From NCBI RefSeq assembly GCF_013393945.1, contig NZ_CP040297.1:834001-898000 (forward strand): a stretch of 64,000 nt of DNA, in the 5' to 3' direction. The position numbers and the translations under genes are program-made. Below are positions 63,497-64,000 of the stretch, in pieces. The notes below the pieces were generated by a model that saw only the letters and a program-made list of their open reading frames with translations, did no database searches and was not told the origin of the DNA. The DNA is from Nostoc sp. TCL26-01 (GTDB lineage: Bacteria; Cyanobacteriota; Cyanobacteriia; Cyanobacteriales; Nostocaceae). Position 1 is the stretch's first letter, and every line of letters begins with the position of its first letter.

Positions 63497-63764
63497 TCAC
63501 ATCTTGCACCTATCCCTAGCGATTAGAAATCGCGGCTATACAAACAAAGTCCCTGACGCTCGCAAGCTCGCTACCGCTACGCTAACGGGTGACGCTCGCA
63601 AGCTCGCTACCGCTACGCTAACGCCAGTTCCCTACGGCGGGAGACGCGGCTAAAGGACTGGTCTCACCGCCTGCGCGGACTAACGGAAAATCAAAGTTTT
63701 TAACCCGCGAAGGCGGGTTTTGCCTGTGTAGCCGCGACTTCCAGTCGCTTGGTGCAAGATATGA
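63497..63764. mobile_element. 268-bp foldback (MITE-like) element inside the brnT gene
   Basis: Ends are 14-bp inverted repeats TCACATCTTGCACC (63497-63510) and GGTGCAAGATATGA (63751-63764), one mismatch. Subterminal GCGATTAGAAATCGCGGCTA and its partner TAGCCGCGACTTCCAGTCGC extend the foldback. It encodes no transposase. Inside are two 36-bp direct repeats (63554-63589 and 63590-63625, TGACGCTCGCAAGCTCGCTA type) and hairpins CGCCTGCGCGGACT and CCCGCGAAGGCGGG. A relic of the same family is at 25161-25284. Confidence 0.82.
63554..63625. repeat. Two tandem 36-bp repeats within the foldback element
   Basis: TGACGCTCGCAAGCTCGCTA-CCGCTACGCTAACG occurs twice back to back. A diverged single copy lies in the kinase-gene insertion at 56534-56567, so this unit moves independently and is nested here. 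Confidence 0.85.
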
Positions 63765-63845
63765 GATGATCCGAATCACGTCATTTTGCCCTTCTGTCCA
63801 CACAACAACTCCCACCCCATTACGTAAAAAACCAATACCTAACCA
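63765..63845 (-). pseudogene. brnT: BrnT toxin fragment
   Basis: The minus strand from 63845 reads WLGIGFLRNGVGVVVWTEGQ and NDVIRIIS up to the foldback element. This is the central-to-C-terminal strand pair of the BrnT RNase fold (RW..LG...G....VV.TER...IRIIS.R.A). A stop codon precedes the Trp, and the C-terminal IISARKA region is cut off by the element. The 27 residues remaining cannot be an active toxin. Confidence 0.65.
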
Positions 63846-64000
63846 TTACCCTGGTAGCATACAATAATTGATATCCTCATTGGCTATATAATTTCCTGCC
63901 CATAAAGTTTAACTAAAAGTTTTTCCATCAGGCAAAGCTTCAGGTTAACTGTTGACCACCATTGACTAAGTAACTAATGACCAACGAAATCCGTAGCATT
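63846..64000. other. Window-edge intergenic sequence with decayed brnT 5' part and heptamers
   Basis: Minus-strand codons just upstream of the BrnT fragment (EDINYCMLPG then stop) may be further brnT remains. TGACCACCATTGACTAAGTAACTAATGACC-type heptamers start near 63952. No intact gene. Confidence 0.4.

Noticed and set aside
63618..63815. A 65-codon minus-strand ORF
   Set aside because: It fuses the BrnT fragment to the foldback element read as protein; not a real gene.

Overview
The window is chromosomal DNA from a filamentous, probably heterocyst-forming cyanobacterium of the Nostoc/Anabaena/Trichormus type. The evidence is a ferredoxin-NADP reductase with the cyanobacterial CpcD-like linker domain, phosphoribulokinase, Raf1, a UDP-sulfoquinovose synthase, OCP-derived carotenoid proteins, Ycf35 and Ycf46 homologues, abundant HIP1 octamers (GCGATCGC), and many tandem heptamer tracts (TGACTAA, TTATCAG, TGCCTAT types). 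The petH protein differs in places from the Anabaena PCC 7120 sequence as I remember it, so this looks like a relative rather than that strain. No rRNA, tRNA or CRISPR array was recognised.

Layout. 1-6.2 kb is an accessory, decayed stretch: a Crp-type regulator cut by the window edge, an SDR with a substituted active site, two methyltransferases, an exported protein, and a region I read as a wrecked chromosomal integron (an intI fragment with a stop and a frameshift, plus two attC-like foldbacks lying 3' of minus-strand genes). A broken CARF-domain gene follows. 6.2-14.4 kb holds a split OCP-type carotenoid module (HCP and CTDH, separated by a HAD phosphatase and queG), sqdB, and the RHH/Ycf46/Ycf35 group. 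14.7-26.3 kb has an SDR, an aquaporin-like channel, two polysaccharide-active enzymes (debranching enzyme and a GH63-like glycosidase), three defence or toxin-antitoxin-like loci (DUF433/DUF5615, and an AbiE pair whose toxin carries a nonsense codon), a dimeric-type chlorite dismutase homologue and a CAAD/CURT1 membrane protein.

26.4-36 kb is the metabolic core: an SLH protein, homoserine dehydrogenase, petH, prk, metK and an exported dimethylformamidase-like protein. 36.8-43.5 kb is a surface-glycosylation cluster (three GT39-type membrane transferases and a GT2-GtrA protein). It is followed by a 1369-residue CARDB-repeat subtilisin, clpC, and a two-gene Septu (PtuA-PtuB) defence system. 54.6-63 kb is signalling: a cyanobacteriochrome-like histidine kinase broken by inserted repeat DNA, a CheY-like regulator, a hybrid kinase with an Asn-substituted receiver, a Uma2 protein carrying an in-frame 57-bp insertion, Raf1, and a REC-GAF protein. 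The window ends in a BrnT/BrnA locus whose toxin gene is split by a foldback element.

A common thread is small mobile repeats entering genes: the kinase at 56.5 kb, the Uma2 gene at 60.4 kb and brnT at 63.5 kb each show a different outcome (frameshift, in-frame peptide insertion, toxin loss). The most unusual locus is the integron relic at 2.9-5.0 kb, since integrons are not a normal part of descriptions of these genomes.
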